DNA from: Planctomycetales bacterium
Lineage (GTDB): Bacteria; Planctomycetota; Planctomycetia; Isosphaerales; Isosphaeraceae
Assembly: GCA_027452145.1 (NCBI GenBank)
Contig: DAIDHB010000446.1
Span: 1 to 41,091 of the forward strand
Reading direction: 5' to 3'
Length of the DNA: 41,091 nt
Shown here: piece by piece, positions 19,401 through 26,627 of the stretch
Position numbering within the stretch: the first letter of the stretch is position 1
How the letters are laid out: each line of letters opens with the position of its first letter
Notes under the pieces: generated by a model
Told to the model about the DNA's origin: nothing
What the model saw: only the letters and a program-made list of their open reading frames with translations
Database searches by the model: none
Translations under genes and position numbers: made by a program

Positions 19401-21257
19401 ACGATCACCTTCGACGTCTCCGACAGCCTCACCTCGTCGAACCCGACGCAGGGGAGCTTCACGGTCGCCGTGACCGCCGCGGTGCAATCGCCGGTCATCG
19501 CCACGATCCCGGCCCAGCACGTGACCGCCGGCGGGACGTCCCAGCTCAACCTGAGCCAGTACGCGTCCGACCCGAACACCCCGGCGCTCCGCCTGACCTA
19601 CAGCCTGGGCGCCGGTGCGCCGAGCGGCGCGAGCCTCAACTCCAGCTCTGGCGCCTTCAACTGGGCGGTCCCGGCCAACCAGGCCGCCGGGCCGGTGACG
19701 GTGAACTTCACCGCCACCAACGGCCAGTCCACGGCCGCCGCCGGCTCGTTCACGATCGACGTCGGCGCGGCGATCCTCTCGCCGACCGTGCAGTCGATCC
19801 CGTCGCAGTCCGTCAACCCCGGCCAGGCGTTCCAGCTTGACCTGAGCAGGTATGCGACCGATCCGAATTCGCCCGCGCTCGGGCTGACCTACGCCCTGGG
19901 CACCAGCCCGCCGGCCGGCTCGAGCCTGGGCTCGTCCTCGGGCCTCTTCACCTGGACGGTCCCGGCAAACCAGTCGGCCGGCTCGACGACCGTGAACTTC
20001 ACCGTGACCAACGGGCAGTCCACGGCCACCGCCGGCTCGTTCACGATCAATGTGGCCCCGGCCGGCTCGACCTTGCCGCCGCGCGTGATCCAGCCGATCC
20101 CCGTGCAAAACGCCACGATCGGCCAGGCGTTCACGCTGAACCTGAGCAGCTTCGCCTCGGACCCGAACACGCCGCCCTTGCGCCTGTCCTACAGCCTGGG
20201 CGCCGGCGCCCCGGCCGGCGCACAGATCGACCCGAACACCGGCGTCCTGACATGGACCCCGCCCGCCGGCCAGCCAGTCGGGCCGACGACATTCACGCTC
20301 GTGGTCGCGGACAGCCAGTCGCCGCCGATGACCGCCTCGGCGAGTTTCACGGTGGATGTCGCCGCGGCGCAGGTCGTCCCGCCGACGATCCTGCCGCCGG
20401 TGATCAAGGCCGTCGCGACGGCGGTCACCGCGACCGTCGGCCAGGCGTTCTCGTTCGACGTCGCCGCGCTGGCCTCCGACCCCAACACGCCCCCGCTGAA
20501 GCTGTCGTTCAGCCTCGCCGGTGCGCCGACAGGCGTCTCCATCAGCCCGGCCGGCCTCCTGACCTGGAACGTCCCGGCCAGCCAGCAGGTCGGGACCTAC
20601 CCGGTCACGGTGGTCGTCTCGGGCAGCAGCTCGCCCGCGAAGACGGCCTCCGAGACCATCGACCTCCAGGTCGTGGACAACAACCCGGCGACGGTCGCCG
20701 GCACGGCGAGCATCAAGAAGAACACCCTGACCATCGTGCTGACCTTCTCGCAGCCGGTGAACCAGGCGGCGGCCTCGAGCGCCGCGAGCTACACGCTCAC
20801 CATGCCGGGCAAGAAGGCCAAGGCGAAGCGCCACAAGCCGGCGCCCACGCCCGTGCCCATCCCCCTGGGCATGAGCGTCCATTTCAACCCGGCGACCAAC
20901 CAGGTGACGCTGACGACGAAGAAGCCGAAGGCCGGCACCGTGCTGACGCTGACGGTCCTCGGCTCGGCGATCACGAAGCTCGACGGGCTCCAGCTCGCGG
21001 GCGGCGGCGGACCGGGCACGAACTACGTCGCGACGATCAGGGGCAAGAGCCTCACGCACGCCGCGGCGGCCACCGGCGGCTCGATCGTGATCTCGACCCA
21101 CGCCAGGGTCCTTCACGCCTCGGCAGCCCCCGCGCTGAAGGTCGCTCCGTCGGCCTCTGCGCCGGGCGGCCCGCTCGCCGTGACCCAAACCCCCGCCGCC
21201 CGCAGCCTGGTGCTGGGCGTGCTCCCGACCGGAACCACCGCCCGTCACACCAAATAA
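13407..21257 (+). CDS. Giant extracellular protein: ELWxxDGT repeats plus 15 Ig/cadherin-like repeats
   Basis: A 2616-residue protein with GAGGGGAG ahead of the ATG. The N-terminus is basic and carries the planctomycete extracellular motif PEALEVRTLLSG (39-50) rather than a normal signal peptide. Residues about 60-935 hold about 15 ELWxxDGTxxGT-type repeats (such as PLWTSDGTVAGT and ELWQSDGTTAGT), some decayed, probably beta-propeller blades, with two Tyr/Gly inserts (YGYGYGYGYGGY). Residues about 941-2428 hold 15 tandem repeats of about 99 residues, each marked by YASDPNxPxLPLTY and VSDNQSPP, like the putative-Ig/cadherin class. An SbsA-like domain follows (2430-2560), with a Lys-rich insert and an Ala-rich tail. 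No membrane anchor is seen. I infer adhesion or a surface layer. Confidence 0.92.
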   Translation: MKRQHSRRGGWNFPGAGGRLRPAPMRRRPAVDFGRGLGPEALEVRTLLSGQAVQLIQDVNTTESHPTQLTPVGSNLFFVVEDATRQGTELVADNATGTTVLLDTGASSSSYSIYSLTAVGGTLYFQYSSSSGSPLWTSDGTVAGTRQVTLTGASGSPYPQGTIAVGNDLVFWTDNYGSSGQDYQLWSTTPGNTSATMIRDLGATRPTSLGVVNNTLYLSEGGNLWSTDGTAAHTQELLDSSSKPIPAPRTVFGYDGQVEYLAVGTTSSTIGVLGAGGETAAITGLPVNLSNPIVSGSLFYFAASASGASAGRETQLWASDGTQAHTAMIEDFGSISATSGPTTFMDANGTLAFEVEGSDGLAQLWNSGGTAASTKLIKDLGVSGTSAYSGSRYGYGYGYGYGGYSKLVPVNGLLYFQANDPVNGAGLWAETLSTGGTQFVSALNPQSLVAWGNQLAFAANDGSEPVTSQLWTTTGTAAPTKAASFPGGSTNSSVNQPGTSIAIGTKLLIPLDDGIHGTGLWATDGTAGGTQRLAQVAPTGFASLNGVAYFLGMAGGSPGLWKSDGTAGGTAEVMALTARSSPGYSLGQITVVGGKLYFTTGDGSKGEEVWASDGTTQGTSVVQDFPAPPATAHYSQYANLSDLTAFGGKVAFIADSGSSGTQVWISDGTAGGTVKLTDIAQGARGYSSQSPSHLTVAGGKLFFLAGNATDATAAPGLWTSDGTPGGTSELFAFPTLPASTPNGTATTPTLENLTAVGSVLYLEASYSYYNGTSSVNEAQLWTSNGTAAGTVRVPASDGGTFTRLSGFVSLGGRLLFQAGSSSGASELWASNGTAAGTSEIKIIDPSSAYSYGYRGYGYSSGTLVDNGIVYFSANDGTHGSELWQSDGTTAGTFMTADINPGASSSSPTPLAILGGQLVLSADDGTHGSELMTLAANAPESAPTFATIPGQDVTVGESISLDMALYASDPNAPPLPLTYALGADAPSFASIDPSTGVLSLAPPPGTTAQSYTLTITATDDGASPLSATATVTVGVHDVASPTIDTIYSQSITQGYTFQLDVAHYTHDDNYPAFPLTYSLTSAPSGATIDPNTGIITWATAANQAATSYSFTVEAADNSSPPLTASQTFTVSVQKLQPPSFQAVPTKSVDIGSTLSLDLSTYTFDPNSPMLPLTYQVTSTPPAGLSLDATTGQLTWTPGAGQATGPVSITVQVSDNNTPPLTASQTFTIDVLAQGALAPPVLQSLPTLTVTAGETLTSNLSTYASDPNSPALPLTFSLGTDAPSGASITSSGTLTWATNASQPLQPVTFTVIVSDNQSPPNTTSGTITFNVAAPQSPYIVSNIPIQGVSIGNTLTAHLSSYAFDSNSPALPLTYTLGAGAPSGASLDATTGVFTWAPGASVATGIYTVPFSVADNATPARTASGTFRVLVGAAGQPLPPVFSSTPFASATVGATLTADLSTYAQDLNTPALPLTFSLGNDAPAGASISSSGTLTWAVPANEATGQVTFTVIVSDNQSPPATASAQITVYVNSVQAPFINGNIPDQSVTTGNTLTFDLSHYASDPNNPPLPLTYTLGANAPSGASLNATTGVFTWTPDASVNAGTYTIPFTVADNGSPPLTADGSFNVKVGASGTVFAPDLGQLPTGLATIGLTLTTNLSSYASDPNTPALPLTFSLGNDAPAGASISPSGTLTWAVPANEATGQVTFTVIVSDNQSPPATAHQSITFNVQAIQAPSIVGNIPTVDATTGQAVSVNLGQYAYDPNNPSLPLTYALGAGAPADASVGATTGVFTWTPSAADGTGTITIPFTVSDNQSPPNTSSGTLTFSVAGPTIQSPAFGTIPAQDLTAGETLSLNTSRYASDPNNPPLPLTYSLGADAPQGASINASTGVITWATTSSTTVQQYTFTVIATDNSTPANSGHGTVTVNVLAVQPPAIATITGPTAAAGTSASLDLSKSVTDKNAPALPLTFSLVSSPTGAAITSAGAFTWSIPANQAAGPVTITFDVSDSLTSSNPTQGSFTVAVTAAVQSPVIATIPAQHVTAGGTSQLNLSQYASDPNTPALRLTYSLGAGAPSGASLNSSSGAFNWAVPANQAAGPVTVNFTATNGQSTAAAGSFTIDVGAAILSPTVQSIPSQSVNPGQAFQLDLSRYATDPNSPALGLTYALGTSPPAGSSLGSSSGLFTWTVPANQSAGSTTVNFTVTNGQSTATAGSFTINVAPAGSTLPPRVIQPIPVQNATIGQAFTLNLSSFASDPNTPPLRLSYSLGAGAPAGAQIDPNTGVLTWTPPAGQPVGPTTFTLVVADSQSPPMTASASFTVDVAAAQVVPPTILPPVIKAVATAVTATVGQAFSFDVAALASDPNTPPLKLSFSLAGAPTGVSISPAGLLTWNVPASQQVGTYPVTVVVSGSSSPAKTASETIDLQVVDNNPATVAGTASIKKNTLTIVLTFSQPVNQAAASSAASYTLTMPGKKAKAKRHKPAPTPVPIPLGMSVHFNPATNQVTLTTKKPKAGTVLTLTVLGSAITKLDGLQLAGGGGPGTNYVATIRGKSLTHAAAATGGSIVISTHARVLHASAAPALKVAPSASAPGGPLAVTQTPAARSLVLGVLPTGTTARHTK

Positions 21258-21305
21258 CATCCGGACGATGGCGCTCGCCAGGTTTCTGGCGACGCCCTCC
21301 TCCAG

Positions 21306-21342
21306 GGCGACGCGGCCGCGCAATCGGCCGCGTCGCCTTTTT
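21306..21342 (+). terminator. Intrinsic terminator of the giant gene
   Basis: GGCGACGCGGCCG (21306-21318) and CGGCCGCGTCGCC (21325-21337) form a perfect 13-bp stem with a 6-nt loop, directly followed by TTTTT. It is the clearest Rho-independent terminator in the window and lies 48 bp after the stop. Confidence 0.9.
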
Positions 21343-21561
21343 CATTTCGCCGTGGGCCGCGGGCCCGCCGCACCTCCGGTGCGACACCGCATCCACCAGG
21401 AATGGAAAACGGAAAACCGAAGACCACTCCCGCGGTCCACGCCCATCCAGAGATCCGCCCGCCCCGGAGGATTTGACGCTTGCCCGCAAAATAGGCAGAG
21501 TTTTCGGGCGGTACCCGCCGGAAACCGCCGAAATGACTCAAGATGCGGCGGAAGTTTGATC

Positions 21562-21591
21562 TTGATCGACCGATTGCGGTGCGCGTAGGAT
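21562..21591 (+). promoter_or_regulatory. Candidate promoter of the hopanoid operon
   Basis: -35 TTGATC (21562-21567), 18-bp spacer, -10 TAGGAT (21586-21591). Both hexamers match the consensus at 4/6. TTGATC is also present at 21555-21560, so the exact -35 is uncertain. Confidence 0.35.
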
Positions 21592-21702
21592 GTGCACCGC
21601 CCGCGGGAACTGCGCGGGATCCTCGGACGGCGGACGCCCCGCGAAGGGACGACCGCCGGGGGCGACTCGAGACGTCGAGCCAGAGCGGGGGAAAGGAACC
21701 CG

Positions 21703-23745
21703 ATGATCGCCAGCAGGGAAGAGGGCGTCACTCCCCAGTCGTGGGCCCGCCGGGCGTCGCGCTGGGCGGAAATGGAAGTGGAAGCGGGGACCGAAGGTCT
21801 GGAGGCGGCCGTCGACCGGGGACGGGACTGGCTGCTCGAGCGGCAGGAGGACGAGGGCTACTGGGTCGCCGAGCTCGAGGGCGACACGATCCTCGAATCT
21901 GAATATATCCTGCTACTGACATTCCTCGAGCGCGAGTCGGACGACGTCTGCGTCCGCTGCACCCGCTACATCCGGGACCACCAGCTTCCCGAGGGGGGCT
22001 GGGCAATCTACCCGGGCGGCCCCGTGGACATCAGCGCCTCGGTGAAGGCCTACTTCGCGCTCAAGCTGACGGGCCTCTCGCCGGACGAGCCCGAGATGGT
22101 GCGGGCGCGACGGGCGATCCTCGCGGCGGGCGGCGCGCAGGCATGCAACAGTTTCACTCGCTTCTACCTGGCGCTGCTGGGCCAGATCAGCTACGACGAG
22201 TGCCCGTGCGTCCCGCCCGAGCTGGTGCTGATCCCGTCGCGGTGGAAGTTCAGCCTCAGCGCGATGTCGGCCTGGACGCGGACGATCGTCGTGCCGCTGT
22301 CGATCATGGCCTATTACAAGCCGGTGCGCCGCCTGGCGCCCGAGCAGGGCATCGCCGAGCTGTTCGCGACCGACGCCCCCGCCCGGCCGAGGGGCGCGCC
22401 CTTCTCCTGGACGCGGTTCTTCCTGGGGATGGACCGCGTGCTGAAGTGGCTCGACCGCCACGTGCCCGCCTCGTGGCGCCGGCCGGGCCTCCGCGCAGCG
22501 CATCGCTGGATGATGGAGCACTGCGAGGAGACTGATGGCCTGGGCGCGATCTTCCCGCCGATGGTCTACGCGATCATCGCGCTGAAGTCGCTGGGCTACG
22601 CCGACGACTCGCCCGAGATCCGCTGGGCGCTGGAACAACTCGACGACCTGCACATCGCCGAGGGCGACCGGACCCGCGTGCAGCCCTGCGTCTCGCCCGT
22701 GTGGGATACGGCGATCGCGACGATTGCGATGGCCGACGCCGGGCTGGCGGCCGAGCACGACGCGTGGGGCCGCGCCATCGACTGGCTGATCGCTCGCGAG
22801 TTGCGCGGCCCGGGCGACTGGGCGATCAACGGGCCCCGGGTCGAGCCCACCGGCTGGCATTTCCAGTACCGCAACAAGTTCTATCCCGACCTCGACGATA
22901 GCGCGATGGTGGTCCTGGCTCTCAACCGCTCGCCGATGGCCGACCATCCGGCGGTCGCCTCGGCCACCCGCCGCGCCGTCGACTGGCTGATCGCCATGCA
23001 GAACCGCGACGGCGGCTGGGCGGCCTACGACGTCGATATCGACAACCAGGTCCTCACCAGGCTCCCGTTCGCCGACCACAACGCCATGCTCGACCCGAGC
23101 TGCGCCGACATCACCGCTCGGGTGCTCGAGATGCTCGGCACCCTGGGCTACACGGCCGACCACCCCGCCGTCGCCCGGGGCCTCGACTACCTCTGGCGCA
23201 CCCAGGAGCCCGAGGGCTGCTGGTACGGCCGCTGGGGCGTGAACTACATCTACGGCACCTGGCAGGTGCTCCAGGGCCTGGCCACGCTCGGCATCCCGAT
23301 GGACCAGCCTCGGATCCTTCGCGCCGTCGAGTGGCTGGAATCCGTCCAGCAGGAAGACGGCTCCTGGGGCGAGACCTGCGCCAGCTACGAGGACCCCTCG
23401 CTCAAGGGCACCGGCGAGCCGACCCCGTCGCAGACCGCATGGGCCACGCTCGGCCTGATCGCCGCCGGCCGTGCCCGCTCGTCGGCCGTCCGCCGCGGCA
23501 TCGAATACCTCATGTCCGTCCAGAACGCCGACGGCTCGTGGGACGAGGCGCCGTTCACCGGAACCGGCTTCCCACTGGTGTTCTACCTGCGTTATCACTA
23601 TTACCGGATCTACTTCCCGCTGATGGCCCTGTCACGCTACCGCGACGCCATCGGGCGCGAGTCGGGCCGCTCGCAGTCTCAGACGCAGTCGGCGCCGGCC
23701 CTGGCCAGCCGCGTCCCGGCCCAGCCGGTCTCGGGCGAGCCCTGA
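21703..23745 (+). CDS. shc: Squalene-hopene cyclase
   Basis: A 680-residue enzyme that folds squalene into the pentacyclic hopene/hopanol, the first committed hopanoid step, at the membrane surface. AAAGGAA 5 nt before the ATG at 21703 sets the start. The catalytic acid motif is D396-L-D398-D399-S-A, equivalent to DVDD in the Alicyclobacillus enzyme. QW repeats are plain: QEDEGYW, QNRDGGWAAYDVDID, QEPEGCWYGRWG, QQEDGSWGE and QNADGSWDEAPF, with the aromatic GTGFPLVFYLRYHYY near the end as usual. The length is typical, with a short Ser/Gln/Ala-rich tail. It heads the set shc-hpnH-hpnG on the plus strand. Squalene-making genes are not in the window. Confidence 0.96.
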   Translation: MIASREEGVTPQSWARRASRWAEMEVEAGTEGLEAAVDRGRDWLLERQEDEGYWVAELEGDTILESEYILLLTFLERESDDVCVRCTRYIRDHQLPEGGWAIYPGGPVDISASVKAYFALKLTGLSPDEPEMVRARRAILAAGGAQACNSFTRFYLALLGQISYDECPCVPPELVLIPSRWKFSLSAMSAWTRTIVVPLSIMAYYKPVRRLAPEQGIAELFATDAPARPRGAPFSWTRFFLGMDRVLKWLDRHVPASWRRPGLRAAHRWMMEHCEETDGLGAIFPPMVYAIIALKSLGYADDSPEIRWALEQLDDLHIAEGDRTRVQPCVSPVWDTAIATIAMADAGLAAEHDAWGRAIDWLIARELRGPGDWAINGPRVEPTGWHFQYRNKFYPDLDDSAMVVLALNRSPMADHPAVASATRRAVDWLIAMQNRDGGWAAYDVDIDNQVLTRLPFADHNAMLDPSCADITARVLEMLGTLGYTADHPAVARGLDYLWRTQEPEGCWYGRWGVNYIYGTWQVLQGLATLGIPMDQPRILRAVEWLESVQQEDGSWGETCASYEDPSLKGTGEPTPSQTAWATLGLIAAGRARSSAVRRGIEYLMSVQNADGSWDEAPFTGTGFPLVFYLRYHYYRIYFPLMALSRYRDAIGRESGRSQSQTQSAPALASRVPAQPVSGEP

Positions 23746-23879
23746 AGCCGATCGAACCGGGGCTCGCTCCGACCGCCGGCATCCGCCGACGCCGACGCCG
23801 ACGCCAACGCATCGAACGAACCATCACGGAAGATCCCGCATCCCGATCCACCAAACCCGCGCCAAGGAGGCCCAGCCCC

Positions 23880-24884
23880 ATGCGTTTCCCCCTGCCGATG
23901 ACCACGCGGATCGCCGGCTATGTCGCCCGCAAGCGGTTGGTCGAGCGGGCCGAGAAGTTCCCCATGGTGCTGATGCTCGAGCCCCTGCACGCCTGCAACC
24001 TGACCTGCACAGGCTGCGGCCGCATTCGCGAATATGAGTCGACGATCAAGCAGCGGCTGAGCCTGGACGAGTGCCTGGCGGCCGTGGATGAGGCCGGCGC
24101 CCCAGTCGTCTCGATCTGCGGCGGCGAGCCGATGATCTACCCGGCGATCGGCGAGCTCGTGGCCAAGATCCAGGAGCGCAAGAAGGTCGTCATCCTCTGC
24201 ACCAACGGCATGTTCACGCGCAAGCGCCTGGGCGAGTTCAAGCCCAGCCGCACGTTCTTCTTCAACGTCCACCTCGACGGCATGCGCGAGAACCACGACG
24301 TGGCCGTCGAGCGCAAGGGCGTCTTTGACGCGGCGATCGACGGGATCAAGGCCGCGAAGGAGAAAAACTTCCTCGTCTGCACGAACACCACGGTCTACCA
24401 CGAGACCGACATGAACGAGCTGGACGAGATGTTCGCCTACCTGACCTCGCTGGGCGTCGACGGCTTCATCATCTCGCCGGCGTACAGCTATGCCGCGGTG
24501 AACACCAAGGACATCTTCATGACCCGCGAGGACATCCGGGCCAAGTTCAGCGCGGCCGAGGCGATGTTCCGCAAGTACAAGTTCCACACCTCGCCGGTCT
24601 ACGAGGAGTTCCTCCGCGGCAAGCGCGAGATGCAGTGCACCGCCTGGGCCAGCCCCACTCGCAACATCAAGGGCTGGAAGGGCCCCTGCTACCTGATCAC
24701 CGACACCCACCACGACAGCCTCTCGTCCCTGATGAACGACACCAAGTGGGAGAACTACGGCTACGGCAAGGACCCGCGATGCGAGAACTGCATGGTCCAC
24801 GTCGGCTACGAGACCTCCGCCGCGGTGGGCGTGAACAGCCAGCTCGGCGACATGCTCAAGATGATCAAGTGGCAGATGAGTTAA
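23880..24884 (+). CDS. hpnH: Adenosyl-hopene transferase, radical SAM (HpnH)
   Basis: A 334-residue radical SAM enzyme that joins the 5'-deoxyadenosyl group to hopene, giving adenosylhopane. AAGGAGG 9 nt upstream fixes the ATG at 23880; the frame is open far upstream only because it shadows the cyclase. The [4Fe-4S] motif C39-x3-C43-x2-C46 lies in HACNLTCTGCG. The SAM-binding stretch SICGGEPM follows, then ILCTNGMF and FFFNVHLDGMRENHD. The C-terminal part (GPCYLITDTHHDSLSSLM, then PRCENCMVHVGYETSA) is the DUF3463 domain typical of HpnH, with further Cys residues. It lies 134 bp after the cyclase gene. Confidence 0.96.
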   Translation: MRFPLPMTTRIAGYVARKRLVERAEKFPMVLMLEPLHACNLTCTGCGRIREYESTIKQRLSLDECLAAVDEAGAPVVSICGGEPMIYPAIGELVAKIQERKKVVILCTNGMFTRKRLGEFKPSRTFFFNVHLDGMRENHDVAVERKGVFDAAIDGIKAAKEKNFLVCTNTTVYHETDMNELDEMFAYLTSLGVDGFIISPAYSYAAVNTKDIFMTREDIRAKFSAAEAMFRKYKFHTSPVYEEFLRGKREMQCTAWASPTRNIKGWKGPCYLITDTHHDSLSSLMNDTKWENYGYGKDPRCENCMVHVGYETSAAVGVNSQLGDMLKMIKWQMS

Positions 24885-24906
24885 CCATGAGCCTGCGATG
24901 GAGAGA

Positions 24907-24964
24907 GTAGGCTGGGCATTACCCACCGGTCGAGGCCATCGCCGGCGGGCAATGCCCACCCTAC
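24907..24964. repeat. REP-like inverted repeat, GTAGGnTGGG family, copy 1
   Basis: 21-nt arms at 24907-24927 and 24944-24964 match at 18 of 21 positions around a 16-nt loop. The right arm contains GGGCAATGCCC, itself a small hairpin. It starts 22 bp after the hpnH stop. The outer sequence GTAGG..TGGG..CCCACC is shared with the element at 27480-27542, so both belong to one dispersed family. Confidence 0.7.
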
Positions 24965-25030
24965 GCCATCCCGACGGCTCGCTCTCCGCATCGCGTGGAT
25001 CGATCTGGGCAAGGCGACACGACCCGACAG

Positions 25031-25855
25031 ATGAGCCGAGGCGGACCAGGCGAGGATGAACGGCGCGATGATCCGACCCGCTCGCGGGCGCGGGCCCGCC
25101 CGGGCACGCCGCCGCTGGCGCCAGCGCCCGCGCCGGCCGACGTCGGGATCGTCGCCGCGATGCCGATGGAGGTCGGCTACCTGGTCGACTCGCTCCGCCG
25201 CGTTCGGAAGTATCACACCGCCTCGATACCGGTGACCGAGGGTGAGCTCGACGGCAAGATCGTCGCCATCGCGGTCGGCGGCATGGGCCGCGCCGCGGCC
25301 CTGCGCGCCACGAGTGTCCTGCTCGATGGCCATCGACCCTCCTGGCTCATCTCGGCCGGCTTCGCCGGCGCGCTGAATCCCGAGGTCGCGCGGGGCGACC
25401 TGGCCCTGCCCGCGGAGGTCGTCGACACCGAGGGCGGCCGCTTCCCCATCGCCCGGCCCGAATCGCTGGGCCGAGAAATCCGCCACCTGACGGGACGGCT
25501 CCTCACCGTCGACCGCGTGGTCCTCACCGCCGCCGAGAAGGCCGCGCTCCACCAGCAGTTCGCCGCCGATTTCCTCGACATGGAATCCTCGGCCGTCGCC
25601 GCGATCTGCGCCGAGCGACTCGTCCGCTTTCTCTCGGTCCGCGTCATCAGCGACGACGCGCACGCCGACCTGCCCCGCGAGGTCGCGACATTGGTCTCGC
25701 AGTCCGGAAGCTACCGCGTCGGTGCCGCGCTGCGGGCGATCTGGAATCGCCCGTCGAGCATCAAGGACTTCTGGCGGCTGCACGAGCAGGCCCTCGAGGC
25801 CGCCGACCGCCTGGCGCGGTTCCTCACGCGCTGCCTGGGCCAGCTCCCCGCCTGA
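25031..25855 (+). CDS. hpnG: Hopanoid-associated phosphorylase / nucleosidase (HpnG-like)
   Basis: A 274-residue member of the purine nucleoside phosphorylase superfamily. HpnG removes adenine from adenosylhopane to give ribosylhopane, and the place right after hpnH supports that role. The fold opens at about residue 37 with DVGIVAAMPMEVGYLVDSL, then VAIAVGGMGRAAA, LISAGFAGALNPEVARGDLA and FLDMESSAVAAICAERL, the last being the purine/ribose pocket motif. SVRVISDDAHADLP follows. The start is uncertain: ATG 25031 or GTG 24995, neither with a strong ribosome site; the first 36 residues are Arg/Pro-rich and may not be translated. Without context it could be a general nucleosidase. Confidence 0.82.
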   Translation: MSRGGPGEDERRDDPTRSRARARPGTPPLAPAPAPADVGIVAAMPMEVGYLVDSLRRVRKYHTASIPVTEGELDGKIVAIAVGGMGRAAALRATSVLLDGHRPSWLISAGFAGALNPEVARGDLALPAEVVDTEGGRFPIARPESLGREIRHLTGRLLTVDRVVLTAAEKAALHQQFAADFLDMESSAVAAICAERLVRFLSVRVISDDAHADLPREVATLVSQSGSYRVGAALRAIWNRPSSIKDFWRLHEQALEAADRLARFLTRCLGQLPA

Positions 25856-25916
25856 CCCGACGGCGCACGCCCCCACCGACGGCGATCGATCCGGCGCGAT
25901 TCGTACGCGGGATCGT

Positions 25917-26414
25917 TCACCTGGCCTTTTCGGTCGCCGGCCTGGCCTTCTCGGCCGCCGGCGCCGGCGCCGCCGTGCCGCCGGGCGAGATCGTGTGGCG
26001 GACGGGCTGATTCGGCACGACCGCCTTCTGGGTGGTCCGCGCCGACGGCTTCATCAGGCTATCCACGCCCATCGTCGCCAGGCCGGTGACCAGCAGCATG
26101 GTCGCCAGCCCGATGCCCAGGCCGTGCCAGGGGTGGAACTGGAAGATCAGAACGAACACGCCGGCCCACACGATCGCCTGGAGCAGGGTCCAGATGAGAT
26201 TCGTGGTGAACATCGTCTCCAACGACGCGGGTACGCCCTTTGCTCGGTACACGGTGAGCAAAATCGCGATCAGCAGCGAGCCGCCGGCCACCTTCAGCCC
26301 CGCGTGCGGCGTGACCTCATCATAGAGCTGGTCGTGGCCGACCTCCACCACGATGAAACACGCGACGAACATGACAAGCCAGTAGATCAACAGCGGCCAG
26401 ATGAACGTCGCCAT
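25917..26414 (-). CDS. Four-helix membrane protein of unknown function
   Basis: A 165-residue integral membrane protein. I start at the ATG at 26414 (MATFIWPLLIYWLVMFVACF); the extra upstream codons begin with TTG. Hydrophobic segments: about 3-24, then AGGSLLIAILLTVY, LIWTLLQAIVWAGVFVLIFQ and GLGIGLATMLLVTGLATM. Between segments 1 and 2 is a polar loop (GHDQLYDEVTPHAGLK). The C-terminal 45 residues are soluble and end with a repeat, EKARPATEKAR. I recognise no family. It converges on the hpnG gene and diverges from the isomerase gene, so no operon partner is seen. Confidence 0.78.
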   Translation of the reverse strand: MATFIWPLLIYWLVMFVACFIVVEVGHDQLYDEVTPHAGLKVAGGSLLIAILLTVYRAKGVPASLETMFTTNLIWTLLQAIVWAGVFVLIFQFHPWHGLGIGLATMLLVTGLATMGVDSLMKPSARTTQKAVVPNQPVRHTISPGGTAAPAPAAEKARPATEKAR

Positions 26415-26513
26415 GGGCCAGCCACTCGCTTCGTGTCGGTGGATCAACGACGGTTCCGGATGCGGGACGATATCCTATCTTACCCCGCTTCGCCCGGCGA
26501 GGCCACCCGGCGC

Positions 26514-26542
26514 CTGGCGGTTTCACCGTGGTGTGTTATGAT
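26514..26542 (+). promoter_or_regulatory. Extended -10 promoter of the first isomerase gene
   Basis: TGTTATGAT at 26534-26542 gives an extended -10 (TGn plus TATGAT, 5/6). The -35 CTGGCG (26514-26519, 17-bp spacer) is poor, as is common for extended -10 promoters. The start would be about 80 nt before the ATG at 26628. Confidence 0.5.
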
Positions 26543-26627
26543 GGGAAGTGACCCGACGGCACGGCCGACCCCCGGCGGGGCGATGCGGCATCGTTGTCGT
26601 CCGCGCCGCCGCCTCCGGGAGTGACCG

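Larger units (their letters stand above)
21258..21702. other. 445-bp stretch between the giant gene and the hopanoid operon
   Basis: Holds the terminator at 21306-21342, a candidate promoter at 21562-21591 and a GC-rich leader of about 110 nt with a small CTCGA/TCGAG hairpin near 21666. No gene is seen. An upstream in-frame extension of the cyclase (GTG at 21592) is rejected as leader. Confidence 0.5.

Noticed and set aside
16230..20690. The regular repeats as a CRISPR or minisatellite array
   Set aside because: The period is about 297 bp, a multiple of three, and the units are in-frame protein domains without short identical repeats and unique spacers.
18294..21323. A 1009-codon minus-strand open frame opposite the giant gene
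   Set aside because: Arg/Gly/Asp/His-rich composition with no motifs, and it mirrors the repeats of the sense gene. It is open because the GC-rich third positions leave few stops.
23786..23812. CGACGC trinucleotide-like run in the shc-hpnH gap as a regulatory repeat
   Set aside because: Simple sequence in a GC-rich gap with no symmetry or conserved spacing; nothing supports a function.
23331..23879. An N-terminal extension of HpnH reaching back into the cyclase gene
   Set aside because: It is the cyclase read in another frame. AAGGAGG directly before 23880 and the usual HpnH N-terminus set the true start.
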